A stretch of 64,000 nt of DNA from Pseudoduganella dura (GTDB lineage: Bacteria; Pseudomonadota; Gammaproteobacteria; Burkholderiales; Burkholderiaceae_D): the NCBI RefSeq assembly GCF_009727155.1, contig NZ_WNWM01000002.1, positions 4,154,001 to 4,218,000 of the forward strand, written 5' to 3'. Both the position numbers and the translations under genes were made by a program. Under the pieces are notes generated by a model that was not told where the DNA came from, searched no databases, and saw only the letters and a list, made by a program, of their open reading frames with translations. This document shows, in pieces, positions 19,901 to 27,843 of the stretch (positions are counted from its first letter, which is position 1; each line of letters begins with the position of its first letter).

Positions 19901-20056
19901 GGCGCGCACACGATGCAAATCAGCGCGAGCGTTGGCGTGGCCGGCTATTCGAACGGACAGGACAGCGCGGAGCGGCTCTACAAGCGCGCCGATATCGCGC
20001 TATACAAATCCAAGGAAGCGGGACGGAATACCTGGTCGTCCTGCGACGTGACGTGA
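16970..20056 (+). CDS. Membrane diguanylate cyclase with periplasmic two-component propeller sensor
   Basis: About 1028 residues. A signal peptide (CLMLLAVLALTFQAQTGHA) is followed by about 14 propeller repeats with the signature GxIWLGT or GRLWIGT, then a Y_Y_Y-type domain (YDYRLDGFDRGWIEA), one transmembrane helix (GLAGLCVLLLLVLLMQA), a short coiled coil, and a GGDEF domain (TLTGLPNRRLFNDTL, RLGGDEFAI). The active-site GGDEF and an upstream RxxD inhibitory site (REGD) are intact, so cyclic di-GMP synthesis with product inhibition is expected. The ligand is unknown. The start at 16970 places the signal peptide correctly; 16991 is an alternative. A relative is at 59824-63015. Confidence 0.9.
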   Translation: MGNKILAMSCLRHSFRCLMLLAVLALTFQAQTGHAAMPAPWSALAHTSFTHHKTPSLGVGTALAQDRQGFIWLGTQTGLMRWDGFQFRRYQANPRKSGTLPDSYILSLRIDGAGRLWIGTNSGGIARYDAEHDSFVSPGVGKNGLSHVQVTSMAEDGNGGLWVGTGAGLERIDAAGVVHAARSGAPQIAGTALPKGGIESLLRDRGGALWIGTRQGLWRRDADDRPLVPVNLPVDGASQPTVSVLYQDSAGRIWIGTRANGAFVQDDAHHGPVAVTEAPGRSMLESERVFSIVEKTAGVIWLGTEGGGIVEIDAEHGHTRRFRHRAEMPDSLIEDDVSALLRDRSGQIFVATMDGLSQHDPRTRGVTTIRALGDIPKLDVPSMLARPDGSVWLGVGEGRIAIVDPLHGATGELAPATGRGGKGLPKSRVLAMVNGPEGTVFLGTQHGLFRSAADGGDIRRIDIPGRPGDSSVWSLAWRDGVLWTGGLDGLHGLRMMPGGMAEVIRREDSALGDSRVTAILPLEDGSVWVGTMAGLARLDIGRKEVERVTLHTAGQAHMPANYVSSIIQDARGRVWISTFSAGIAMLERTDGQGRRWFRRFGTAEGLPDNGVNALVRDAAGRIWISTDNGLAGIDPETFAIRRLGIADGMQVSAYWTGSAARTPSGDILFGGVSGVTILRPDRLKQPGYRTSMAITQLSLGGRTTASMPVPVTAGGGGGTPLQIAPDDRERGIALEFSALDHAPPGYRRYDYRLDGFDRGWIEAAATPPRASYTNLPPGSYTLELRGTAEDGDIAMLRVPVVALPAWHQKNWVRGLAGLCVLLLLVLLMQARTSLLRRKKRELEAIIAGRTAELRAIQAQLEEMAYGDTLTGLPNRRLFNDTLRRMTAQAARGGKPFALLLVDLDHFKSVNDTLGHDAGDALLVAAAERLRTAVREGDLVARLGGDEFAILLAPGYEPAIVQDVCERIVAAMAMPVVHGAHTMQISASVGVAGYSNGQDSAERLYKRADIALYKSKEAGRNTWSSCDVT

Positions 20057-20138
20057 GCGCCCGCCATATCGCGGCCGCGCGGCCGGCCCGATGAATTACC
20101 ATGGTGGTTTCACCACCACCACCCGGGAACCGACACCC

Positions 20139-21392
20139 ATGAAGACCTTCATTCGCGGCCAGAAAGGCAAGCTCTCCGATCTCGGCCTGCAGTCCGCATT
20201 CAGCGTGACCATCGACCTGCCGGCCAGCGGCGCATCGGTCGACCTGTCGTGCTTCGGCCTCGATGCGGCCGGCAAGCTGGCGGACGACCGCTACATGATC
20301 TTCTATAACCAGCTGGCCAGCCCCGAAGGGGCGATCCGCCTGAACCTGTCCGGTTCCAGGGCGGAGTTCCCGCTGAACCTCGATGCGCTGCCGGCGTCCA
20401 TCGACAAGCTGGTATTCACCGGCGCCATCGACGGCAGCGGCACGATGCGCAATATCGGCAGCGGCGCCATGACGCTGGGCGACGCGGCCACGTTCGCGCT
20501 GGCCGGCGCCGACTTCCAGGAAGAGAAGGCCGTGATGCTGGGCGAGCTGTATCGCAAGGATGGCCTGTGGCGCTTCGGCGCCATCGGCCAGGGCTTCAAT
20601 GGCGGCCTGTCGGCGCTGCTGGCGCATTTCGGCGGCAGCGAGGCCGCGTCCTCGCCGGCACCCGCGCCGGCCCCTGCCCCGGCCCCGGCGGCCGCCCCGG
20701 CTCCGGCACCGGTCCCCGCGGCACCGAAAATCTCGCTGTCGAAAGTCACGCTGGAAAAGCGCGGCGACAAGGTATCGCTGGCGAAGAACGCGGCTAGCCG
20801 CGGTTTCGGCCGCATTCGCGTCAACCTGAACTGGAACCGCAATCCGCCCGGTGCCAAGCCGGAGCAGAAGGGCGGTCTTTTCGGCGGCCTGTTCGGCGGC
20901 GCCAAGGGATCGAACGGAATCGACCTGGACCTGGGCTGCCTGTACGAGCTGGCCGACGGCACGCCGGGCGGCGTGCAGGCGCTGGGCGATTCATGGGGCA
21001 GCTTCGACCGTCCGCCCTACATCATGCTCGACAGCGACGACCGCACCGGCACCAACACCAGCGGCGAAAACCTGTTCATCAACGGCGACCATTTCGACCA
21101 GGTCAAGCGCATCCTCGTGTTCACGTTCATCTACCAGGGCGTGCCGAACTGGGCGGCCACCGACGGTGTCGTCACGATCGAGGTGCCCGACAACGCACCG
21201 GTCGAGGTACGGCTCGACCACGGCGGCGCCGGCGGCATGTGCGCCATCGCGTCGATCGAGAACCGCAACGGCCAGCTGCAAGTCACCAAGCTCGTCGACT
21301 ACATCGTCTCCGACGGCAAGATGAGCAACCACGAGGCGATGGGCCGCAAGTACAACTTCGCCCTGCGCTGGGCACGCGGCTCCAAGAACTGA
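20139..21392 (+). CDS. Protein with two TerD-type domains
   Basis: A 417-residue cytoplasmic protein. The first TerD-like domain (about 1-165) begins MKTFIRGQKGKLSDLGL. A linker of alternating Pro/Ala (about 168-190) follows, then the second domain, which contains LDLGCLYELADG, YIMLDSDDRTG and NGDHFDQVKRILVFTFIY, typical of TerD stress proteins that bind calcium through acidic clusters. Tellurite-type stress proteins are usually encoded in ter clusters, but no other ter gene is seen here. A glycine/lysine-rich insertion (KGGLFGGLFGGAKGS) interrupts the second domain. The start at 20139 is chosen because upstream codons encode His/Thr repeats unrelated to the family. Confidence 0.85.
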   Translation: MKTFIRGQKGKLSDLGLQSAFSVTIDLPASGASVDLSCFGLDAAGKLADDRYMIFYNQLASPEGAIRLNLSGSRAEFPLNLDALPASIDKLVFTGAIDGSGTMRNIGSGAMTLGDAATFALAGADFQEEKAVMLGELYRKDGLWRFGAIGQGFNGGLSALLAHFGGSEAASSPAPAPAPAPAPAAAPAPAPVPAAPKISLSKVTLEKRGDKVSLAKNAASRGFGRIRVNLNWNRNPPGAKPEQKGGLFGGLFGGAKGSNGIDLDLGCLYELADGTPGGVQALGDSWGSFDRPPYIMLDSDDRTGTNTSGENLFINGDHFDQVKRILVFTFIYQGVPNWAATDGVVTIEVPDNAPVEVRLDHGGAGGMCAIASIENRNGQLQVTKLVDYIVSDGKMSNHEAMGRKYNFALRWARGSKN

Positions 21393-21562
21393 TCTCTCGC
21401 AGGTTCAGGCGATCGTGACCGCCGGTCCCGACCAGTCGCGGGGCGTCATGCTCACGGGGGCGTGGCGGTTGACACCGCGCCCGGGGCCGCCGCAGCCCGC
21501 TCCCGCCGGGCAGGGGTGATTTGCTATGATTCGCCACTTCATTTTGATTACCTTGAGAAACC

Positions 21563-22162
21563 ATGCGAACGAAGAGCCCTGTCAAACGCCAGTCGATCAT
21601 TGATGCGGCCGCGGCAGCCTTCGAAGAGTTCGGTGTCGCGGAAACATCCATTTCGCAGATCGTTCAGCGTATCGGCGGGTCCAAGGCAACCATCTACAGT
21701 CATTTCGCATCGAAGGAAGAACTGGTCGGCGCGGTGATGCTGAGGATGTGGGTGGAGCAGATGACGCAGGTGTTCCTCGCGTTCGAAGCAGCTGACGATC
21801 TGCAACCCGCATTGGCCAGATTCGCGCGCGCGTACCTCAACATACTGTTGCAGCCTGCGATCATGACGCTCACGCGCTCGGCAATGCTGCACGGTGACAG
21901 CACCGGCCGCGATGTCTACGAGAAGGGGCCGAAGCGCGGCTGGGATCTCGTGGCTTCGCGTCTTCAGCATTGGTCGGAAAAAAATATTTTTCCTGCGGTG
22001 GACACGCAAGTCGCGGCCCTTCACTTGAAGGGCTTATTGCAGGCAGAGCTGTTCGACAAGGTGCTGTTCGGCTTTCCCGTGCCGGACCGGCAGGAAGTGG
22101 ATGCCGTGGCCGACCGCGCCGTGCAGGCTTTTCTGGGCCACTACGCATTGCGCCTTCCGTAG
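21563..22162 (+). CDS. TetR/AcrR-family transcriptional regulator
   Basis: A 199-residue repressor-type protein. The N-terminal helix-turn-helix is clear: RQSIIDAAAAAFEEFGVAET and SISQIVQRIGGSKATIYSHF. The C-terminal ligand domain resembles the AcrR C-terminal type and has no recognisable ligand signature. About 300 bp downstream a short palindrome (22391-22403) lies in front of the small secreted protein/GH3 pair, which could be its target, though autoregulation upstream of its own gene is not visible. Confidence 0.85.
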   Translation: MRTKSPVKRQSIIDAAAAAFEEFGVAETSISQIVQRIGGSKATIYSHFASKEELVGAVMLRMWVEQMTQVFLAFEAADDLQPALARFARAYLNILLQPAIMTLTRSAMLHGDSTGRDVYEKGPKRGWDLVASRLQHWSEKNIFPAVDTQVAALHLKGLLQAELFDKVLFGFPVPDRQEVDAVADRAVQAFLGHYALRLP

Positions 22163-22468
22163 ATCCTGCATCACTGATGGCACCGCTGCGTTGCAGCGTG
22201 CCGGCTGCATCCCGCGGGCACGTGTCGGCGTCGGACCGGATGCGGCAATGGCGCTTGCCGCGACTCCGTCTTGATTTCCTGCTGCACTTTCTTTCTCTCT
22301 CTCAGTCTTCTCTCCCGAGATTCCTCCGATCTCAACTATTGCATTTTTGCATTCAGATTAACGATTCTTTTGACAAGTTCTTGCTATACTGTACCGCTGG
22401 TACGGTTTTGCAGTGACACAGCACGCTTCCGTCACCGTACTACGTTACAACTTTCAAAGGATATGAGC
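22163..22468 (+). other. Regulatory gap before the small-protein/GH3 operon
   Basis: About 305 bp without a gene. The second half is unusually AT-rich for this genome and contains TTGACA (22370-22375), TATACT (22385-22390) and the palindrome at 22391-22403. The TTGACA and TATACT are only 9 bp apart, so they cannot form one promoter, but each may belong to overlapping weak promoters. Confidence 0.4.
22391..22403. promoter_or_regulatory. Candidate operator GTACC-GCT-GGTAC
   Basis: A perfect 5-bp inverted repeat with a 3-bp centre directly follows a -10-like TATACT. Its position, where a repressor would block transcription start, and the upstream TetR-family gene make it a candidate TetR-type operator. 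Confidence 0.4.
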
Positions 22469-22732
22469 ATGAAACAACCAATCGGAAAGGCCTGGGCACT
22501 CGCACTCTGTGTGTGCGTGTGCCCTCTCGTGCAAGCCGAGCCTGCAAACAAGGCCGTGGCAGCCGAAACGAAAGCGGCCCGGGACGCGCGGCTGGAACGC
22601 GAAGCGGTCGCCGCGAAACAGACGGAAATTTTTGAGCGCAAGAACATCTCGCTGCCAAACGAGGCCGCACCGGCCATGCTTCTGGATGCGCCAGTGGACG
22701 AAACCGACTCCCCGGGAGCAACGAAACAATGA
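22469..22732 (+). CDS. Small secreted protein coupled to the GH3 gene
   Basis: An 87-residue protein with a signal peptide (KAWALALCVCVCPLVQAEPA) and a charged, Ala/Glu/Lys-rich mature part of about 65 residues ending in SPGATKQ. The start at 22469 is placed 8 nt after AAAGG; an ATG two codons earlier is possible. The stop overlaps the start of the glucosidase gene (ATGA at 22729), so the two are translationally coupled. No family is recognised. It may assist export or act as a periplasmic partner, which is inference from coupling alone. Confidence 0.65.
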   Translation: MKQPIGKAWALALCVCVCPLVQAEPANKAVAAETKAARDARLEREAVAAKQTEIFERKNISLPNEAAPAMLLDAPVDETDSPGATKQ

Positions 22733-25476
22733 TGCACGCCCTTCATACGTCTGCACGCCGCCGGACCGTTCCCGCATTGATCGGCAAATCCATCCTGATG
22801 CTGGCTATCGGACAGGCAGGCTTCGCCCATGCCACGACCACGCGGTCCTGGGCCGAAGTGGAAGCCCGCGTCAGTGCGATGTTCGACAACATGACGCTGT
22901 CGGAAAAAATCAATTTCACTCGCGTCAACGACGGTCACATGCTGCCCGTGCTGGGCGCACAGGGCCTTCAAGGCACGCTTGCCTATGACTCCTCGATGGG
23001 GGTGCAGGTCCGGGGGGCCTTGTTCGGCGCCCAGTACCCGTCCCCGTCCGCGCTTGCGGCAACCTGGAGCATCAATCGCGCCAGGCAGTACGGACTGGCG
23101 ATCGGCTACGAGACGCGCGAATCGGGCGCGCAGCAGATGCTGTCGCCTGGCCTGAACATGTATCGCACCCCGTACAACGGCCGCAGCGCCGAATACCTCA
23201 GCGGAGAAGATCCGTTTCTTGGCGCCGTGCTGGGCCCCGTGGTCACGAACGCAATCCAGGCCCAGGGCATTCATGCCGCGGCAAAGCACTATGTCGCCAA
23301 CGATAACGAAGCGAACCGTCACCTGATCGATATCAAGGTCGACGAACGGACGTTGCGCGAAATTTACCTCCCTGGCTTCGAGTCGACGGTCAAGAATTCG
23401 AATCCGGCGTCGATCATGTGCTCGTTCAACAAGATCAACGGCGATTACGGCTGCGAAAGCCACCGCCTGATCACCGAGATCCTGAAAGGCGAGTGGGGTT
23501 TCCGCGGCTTCGTCATGAGCGACTTCAACTCGATCCACAATGCGCAAAAAGGGGCCTGGGCGGGTACCGACCTCGACATGCCCAGCGGGCTGCAGTTCAC
23601 CGAAGCGAACATGTATGACCTGATCTACAGCAATCAGGTTCCGCTGTCGGTCCTGAATGACAAGGTCAAGCGCAATCTGCGTGCCATGGTGAACTATGAT
23701 TTCGACAAGGGGTTGCCGTCGCCGAAGGGGCTCGACACCCGTTTCGGCGACACGGCGTCGCTGGCGATGTCGCGCGAGGCCATCGTGCTGCTGCAAAACG
23801 ACGTGCCGCAGGGAGGTTCCTTGCCGCTGCTGCCACTGCAGGCCGGCGCACGCGTCGCCGTGATCGGCAATCTGGCATTGCAGGCGCCGGCCTCGCCCTT
23901 CGGTACCGCCTGGGCGCCACCCAACCGCTACGTGACCGAATTGAACGGCTTGCAGCAACTGAATGCCGCGCCTTCGAACGTGACCTTCATCAGCGCGCTG
24001 TCGCTGAATCCCGCCGCGTCGGTCTGGTACCAGCCCGCAAGCGGCACGGCAGGCGCCCTGCAGGCCGGGCTGAAGGCCGAGTACTATTCGAATTCGAGCC
24101 TTTCCGGCAGCCCGTCGGTAACGCGGATCGAACCCGGGGTTGCCTGGGACTTCACCACCGGGGTCAATGCAACCGACAGTGGCCGCACCTCGGTATCCGG
24201 CTTCAGCACGACGGCCGGGGCGTTTTCTGCCCGCTTCAGCGGACTGATCAAACCAACGACGACCGGCGAGCAAGTGTTCAAGGTGCGCGCGGATGGCGCC
24301 TACAAGCTGTGGGTCAACGACCAGCTCGTACTGGATTATGACGGCGCTCCCGTATCCACCGATGTCATCAATGCATACGCCAAGTCGGCCAAGTCCGCCG
24401 TGCTGAAAGCAGGACAGACGTATGCCGTGAAGCTGGAATATCGTCGCCTGAGCGACCGCTATTTCCCGGTCATCGGCGGCATGCAGGGTGTGCAGATGAG
24501 CTGGGCCGGGCTGTCCGCCCCTGCGGATCTGTCGAACTACGATGCCGTGGTGGTGGCGGTCGGTGCAAACCACGAGCATGAAGGAGAAGGCGCTGACCGC
24601 AGCTTCGACCTGCCGGAATTCCAGGCGGAACTCGTTGCCAATGTCGCCAAGGTGAATCCGAATACCGTGGTGATCATGCACGGCGGCGGGCCATCGAACA
24701 TGTTGCCCTGGTCGAAAAAGACCGCAGCGGTGCTGAACGCATGGTATCCAGGGCAATACGGGGGCCAGGCATTGGCGGAGATCTTGTACGGCAAGGTCAA
24801 CCCGTCCGGCAAGCTGCCGGTGACCATCGGTCGCCGCGCGGAAGACTACCCGTCCTACGCCAGCTACGGCAAGATTTCCGACTATGTGCCAAGTCTCACG
24901 TACGCGGAAAGGGCCAGCAACACGGCCAAGACGGAGATGACCTATGCCGAAGGCGTATTCATGGGTTACCGTGGCTTTGAAAAAACGGGCATCAAGCCGC
25001 TGTATCCGTTTGGCTTCGGCATGTCGTACACCACCTACGACTACAGCGACCTGACCCTCTCCGCGAACAAGTTGAGTGCCGATGCGACGGTGAATGCCAC
25101 ATTCACTGTCACGAACAGCGGCCGCATGGCCGGTTTCGAAGTGGCGCAGCTGTACGTGCGTCCGGTCAGCGCCACCGGCGACCGTCCGGTCAAGGAGTTG
25201 AAGGGATTCGCCAAGGTCTTCCTGCAGCCCGGTGAAAGCAAGCAGGTGACGATACCTGTCGATGGCCGTTCGCTGGCGTATTTCACGCAAAAGACGGTGT
25301 CGTGGAATGTCGACGCCGGCAAGTACCGTATCCAGGTTGGCCGGTCTTCAGCCGACCTGCCACTTTCGGAAGTCTTGACGGTAACCCAGCCCCTGAAGCT
25401 GTCGACAACGACATCGAATCCGCTGCCGCCAGCAGTCCGTGAAGCTGTGCAGGTACCGGCCACACAAGCGTACTGA
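22729..25476 (+). CDS. Exported GH3 beta-glucosidase with an inserted PA14 domain
   Basis: A 915-residue glycoside hydrolase. After a signal-like N-terminus comes the GH3 barrel domain, with KHYVANDNEANR and the nucleophile motif GFVMSDFNS (Asp265). The second alpha/beta domain is split by a PA14 carbohydrate-binding module (about residues 445-590, QAGLKAEYYSNSSLSGSP and KLWVNDQLVLDYDG) and resumes at NHEHEGEGADRSFDLPEF. A fibronectin-III-like domain closes the protein (FTVTNSGRMAGFEVAQLYV). This arrangement is known in several GH3 beta-glucosidases and affects substrate size. It is probably periplasmic, releasing glucose or a related sugar from oligosaccharides or glycosides; the exact specificity is not readable. 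Confidence 0.9.
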   Translation: MMHALHTSARRRTVPALIGKSILMLAIGQAGFAHATTTRSWAEVEARVSAMFDNMTLSEKINFTRVNDGHMLPVLGAQGLQGTLAYDSSMGVQVRGALFGAQYPSPSALAATWSINRARQYGLAIGYETRESGAQQMLSPGLNMYRTPYNGRSAEYLSGEDPFLGAVLGPVVTNAIQAQGIHAAAKHYVANDNEANRHLIDIKVDERTLREIYLPGFESTVKNSNPASIMCSFNKINGDYGCESHRLITEILKGEWGFRGFVMSDFNSIHNAQKGAWAGTDLDMPSGLQFTEANMYDLIYSNQVPLSVLNDKVKRNLRAMVNYDFDKGLPSPKGLDTRFGDTASLAMSREAIVLLQNDVPQGGSLPLLPLQAGARVAVIGNLALQAPASPFGTAWAPPNRYVTELNGLQQLNAAPSNVTFISALSLNPAASVWYQPASGTAGALQAGLKAEYYSNSSLSGSPSVTRIEPGVAWDFTTGVNATDSGRTSVSGFSTTAGAFSARFSGLIKPTTTGEQVFKVRADGAYKLWVNDQLVLDYDGAPVSTDVINAYAKSAKSAVLKAGQTYAVKLEYRRLSDRYFPVIGGMQGVQMSWAGLSAPADLSNYDAVVVAVGANHEHEGEGADRSFDLPEFQAELVANVAKVNPNTVVIMHGGGPSNMLPWSKKTAAVLNAWYPGQYGGQALAEILYGKVNPSGKLPVTIGRRAEDYPSYASYGKISDYVPSLTYAERASNTAKTEMTYAEGVFMGYRGFEKTGIKPLYPFGFGMSYTTYDYSDLTLSANKLSADATVNATFTVTNSGRMAGFEVAQLYVRPVSATGDRPVKELKGFAKVFLQPGESKQVTIPVDGRSLAYFTQKTVSWNVDAGKYRIQVGRSSADLPLSEVLTVTQPLKLSTTTSNPLPPAVREAVQVPATQAY

Positions 25477-25959
25477 TAGAGCTCGTGGCGCGATGATCCC
25501 GTTCATCGCTGATTGTGAAGCCGCCCGGCCAAGCCGGGCGGCTTTTCTCATTGGGCGCTGGCAACGCCAAGCCGGAGATACCACCATTGCCAGCCTGCCG
25601 CGCGGCGCGGCAGGCCATCGCCCGCACGAGCATTTCCTCCGTTGCCGATAGCCAAAGATTCTGATACCGATGATATCGGCTGCCATATAAGCCCCCGGTC
25701 TTCTGCCGGTACATTACCTCCCTGCGACTGCCGAATTCGGCAACGCCTCTCCTCACCGCTGCGCGCCGGCCGTCATGCCCGTTCAGCGACAGTACAGAGA
25801 CTGCCATGAGACGAATGCCACATGACCCCAGAAGGGCCATGCGGACACGCCTGCGCGAACGAAGGGGAGGGGCCGGCAAGCCCGGCAAGGAGAACTTCTG
25901 CAGCCAACCATAACAAGGTGCGGAACAGCACCACGATCCATCCCATCATTGGAGACAAC
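25477..25959. other. Gap between the GH3 gene and the guanine deaminase gene
   Basis: A 480-bp gap. It holds the GH3 terminator (25519-25546), a small inverted repeat CCGAT-GAT-ATCGG (25667-25679), and a long untranslated lead to the deaminase. No second gene is supported; an open extension upstream of the deaminase start (from 25822) lacks coding character. Confidence 0.45.
25519..25546 (+). terminator. Intrinsic terminator after the GH3 gene
   Basis: AGCCGCCCGGC (25519-25529) pairs with GCCGGGCGGCT, with a 3-nt loop and TTTT after it. A strong GC stem about 40 bp past the GH3 stop. Confidence 0.85.
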
Positions 25960-27381
25960 ATGAACAAAGCACGCCTGTCATGCCTGGCCGTGGCGATCGC
26001 CGCCGCCCTGGCAACCGCCTTCCCCGCGCAAGCGGCCCGGCAACAGCAGCAGCAACAGCAGCAGCAAAACACCGGCACGACCGCCTATCGCGCCTCGGTG
26101 CTGCACTTCACCGGCGACCCGTCGGCCACCCAGCAGTCGTACGAATACTACGAGGACGGCGTGCTGCTGGTGGGCGCGGACGGCAAGGTCAAGGCCATCG
26201 GCCCGGCCAACACCGTGCTGTCGGCCAACCAGAATGCCCAGGTGGTCGACTATCGCGGCCGGCTGATCGTGCCGGGCTTCATCGACAGCCACGTGCACTA
26301 TCCGCAGACCGAAATGATCGGTTCCTTCGGCGAGCAATTGCTGGAGTGGCTCAACACCTACACATTCCCCACCGAGAAGCAGTTCGGCGACAAGGTGTAT
26401 GCCCGCGGCGTCGCCAAGACGTTCGTCAAGGAGCTGGTGAAGAACGGCACCACGACGGCGCTGGTGATGGCCACCGTGCATCCGGAATCGGTCGACGCGC
26501 TGTTCGAGGAAGCCGCCACCCGCAACATGCGTCTCATCGCCGGCAAGGTGATGATGGACCGCAATGCCCCGGGCTACCTGCTCGACACGCCGCAAACCTC
26601 GTATGCCGACTCCAAGGCGCTGATCCAGCGCTGGCACAAGCGCGGCCGCGCGCTGTACGCGGTCACGCCGCGCTTCGCGCCGACCTCGTCGCCGGAACAG
26701 CTCACGCTGGCCGGCAAGCTGCTGCAGGAATATCCGGATGTGTACATGCACACCCACCTGTCCGAGAACAAGGGCGAAATCGCCTGGGTGCAGGAGCTGT
26801 TCCCGTCGTCCACCGGCTACCTGGACGTGTACAACAGCTTCGGCCTGTCGGGCAAGCACTCGGTCTACGCGCATGGAGTGCACCTGCGCGACGACGAATT
26901 CGCCTCGCTGGCCAGGACCGGCTCGGCGGTGGCGTTCTGCCCCACGTCGAACCTGTTCCTGGGCAGCGGCCTGTTCGACCTGCAGGCGGCCGAAAAGCAT
27001 GGCGTGAAGGTGGGCCTGGGCACCGACGTGGGCGCCGGCACCAGCTTCTCGGCGCTGCGCACGATGGGCGAGGCCTACAAGGTCATCCAGCTGCACAAGG
27101 CGTTCACCGATAACCCGGCCGAGAAAAAGCCGCTGACGGCGCTGAAGTCGTTCTACCTGTCCACGCTGGGCGCGGCCAAGGCGCTCGACCTGGATGACAG
27201 GATCGGCAGCTTCAAGGCCGGCAACGAGGCCGACTTCGTGGTGCTGAACCCGAACGCCACCGAGCTGCTGAAATTCCGCTCGGCACGGGCCACCACGCTG
27301 GAAGAAAAGCTGTTCGTGCTGCAGACGCTGGGCGACGATCGCACGGTGGAGCGCACCTATATCATGGGCAAGCCCCAGTAA
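25960..27381 (+). CDS. guaD: Guanine deaminase with an export signal
   Basis: A 473-residue amidohydrolase converting guanine to xanthine and ammonia. Metal and substrate motifs of guanine deaminases are present: PGFIDSHVHYPQTEMIGSFG, HTHLSENKGEIAWVQ, YAHGVHL, CPTSNLFLGSGLFD and GLGTDVGAGTSFS. Unusually, it starts with a signal peptide (RLSCLAVAIAAALATAFPA, then QAA) followed by nine consecutive glutamines, so the enzyme is probably periplasmic. The start at 25960 has GGAGA upstream. It lies ahead of a purine permease and a second purine deaminase, forming a guanine-scavenging module. Confidence 0.88.
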   Translation: MNKARLSCLAVAIAAALATAFPAQAARQQQQQQQQQNTGTTAYRASVLHFTGDPSATQQSYEYYEDGVLLVGADGKVKAIGPANTVLSANQNAQVVDYRGRLIVPGFIDSHVHYPQTEMIGSFGEQLLEWLNTYTFPTEKQFGDKVYARGVAKTFVKELVKNGTTTALVMATVHPESVDALFEEAATRNMRLIAGKVMMDRNAPGYLLDTPQTSYADSKALIQRWHKRGRALYAVTPRFAPTSSPEQLTLAGKLLQEYPDVYMHTHLSENKGEIAWVQELFPSSTGYLDVYNSFGLSGKHSVYAHGVHLRDDEFASLARTGSAVAFCPTSNLFLGSGLFDLQAAEKHGVKVGLGTDVGAGTSFSALRTMGEAYKVIQLHKAFTDNPAEKKPLTALKSFYLSTLGAAKALDLDDRIGSFKAGNEADFVVLNPNATELLKFRSARATTLEEKLFVLQTLGDDRTVERTYIMGKPQ

Positions 27382-27843
27382 TTGCACCGAGGCACGCATG
27401 TTCGGGCGGTCTGCGTGCCGCATTTTACGAATCGGTCACCGGAGCATCGCATGATGTTCCGGCCCGGTTCGCGCATGACTGCATATCTTATTTCCACAAG
27501 CCAATAAGAATGTGACGTTCATGCCATGTTCCAGTCAGCAAGCGAAAATTGTATACAAAATCTGTTGACAACTTTTTCGCGACTGGGCACCATGACTTCC
27601 CATTGAGAGCTGCCAAAGAGCAGCGCGGAGGGCATCTCCGGTGAAGCGCGTCGATGCGCGGCAAGTCCGATCCCATGGCTTGCCGCGCCTGTCCAGCACC
27701 AGCATCCATTATCCGGACGCCGGCATGGCGGCAGACACTTCACTCCAGCATCTTGCCGGTCCGGCACGACAGCAGGCGACACGACCTGCGTGACGGCACC
27801 GGTTGCACCGACAGCAGTCCATACACACATCTTGGAGACACAG
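27382..27843 (+). other. Regulatory gap upstream of the purine permease
   Basis: A 460-bp gap without a gene. It contains a GntR-type palindrome (27549-27558) followed by TTGACA (27565-27570), consistent with a regulated promoter about 270 bp upstream of the permease. No good -10 is evident at 16-18 bp. Confidence 0.45.
27549..27558. promoter_or_regulatory. GntR/FCD-type operator TTGTATACAA
   Basis: A perfect 10-bp palindrome of the TTGT-N2-ACAA type that FadR/VanR-subfamily GntR regulators bind. It lies 7 bp upstream of a TTGACA -35 element in front of the NCS2 permease gene. A GntR/FCD regulator is encoded at 30719-31423 at the other end of the same cluster. Confidence 0.5.

Noticed and set aside
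17135..19918. A 927-codon leftward frame within the first propeller-GGDEF gene
   Set aside because: Shadow of a GC-rich gene with no motifs; it contradicts the strong propeller and GGDEF signals on the other strand.
22370..22390. A sigma-70 promoter formed by TTGACA and TATACT before the small secreted protein gene
   Set aside because: The two boxes are only 9 bp apart, too close to act together; each may belong to another promoter.
22432..25290. A 952-codon open frame antisense to the GH3 glucosidase gene
   Set aside because: The composition is His/Arg/Gln/Gly-rich, as expected for the antisense of a GC-rich gene. No known motif is present and there is no ribosome site, while the sense gene has clear motifs.
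26041..26070. Phase-variable CAG/CAA repeat in the guanine deaminase gene
   Set aside because: The nine glutamine codons are a mix of CAA and CAG. Gain or loss of whole codons would stay in frame, so switching on and off is not expected.
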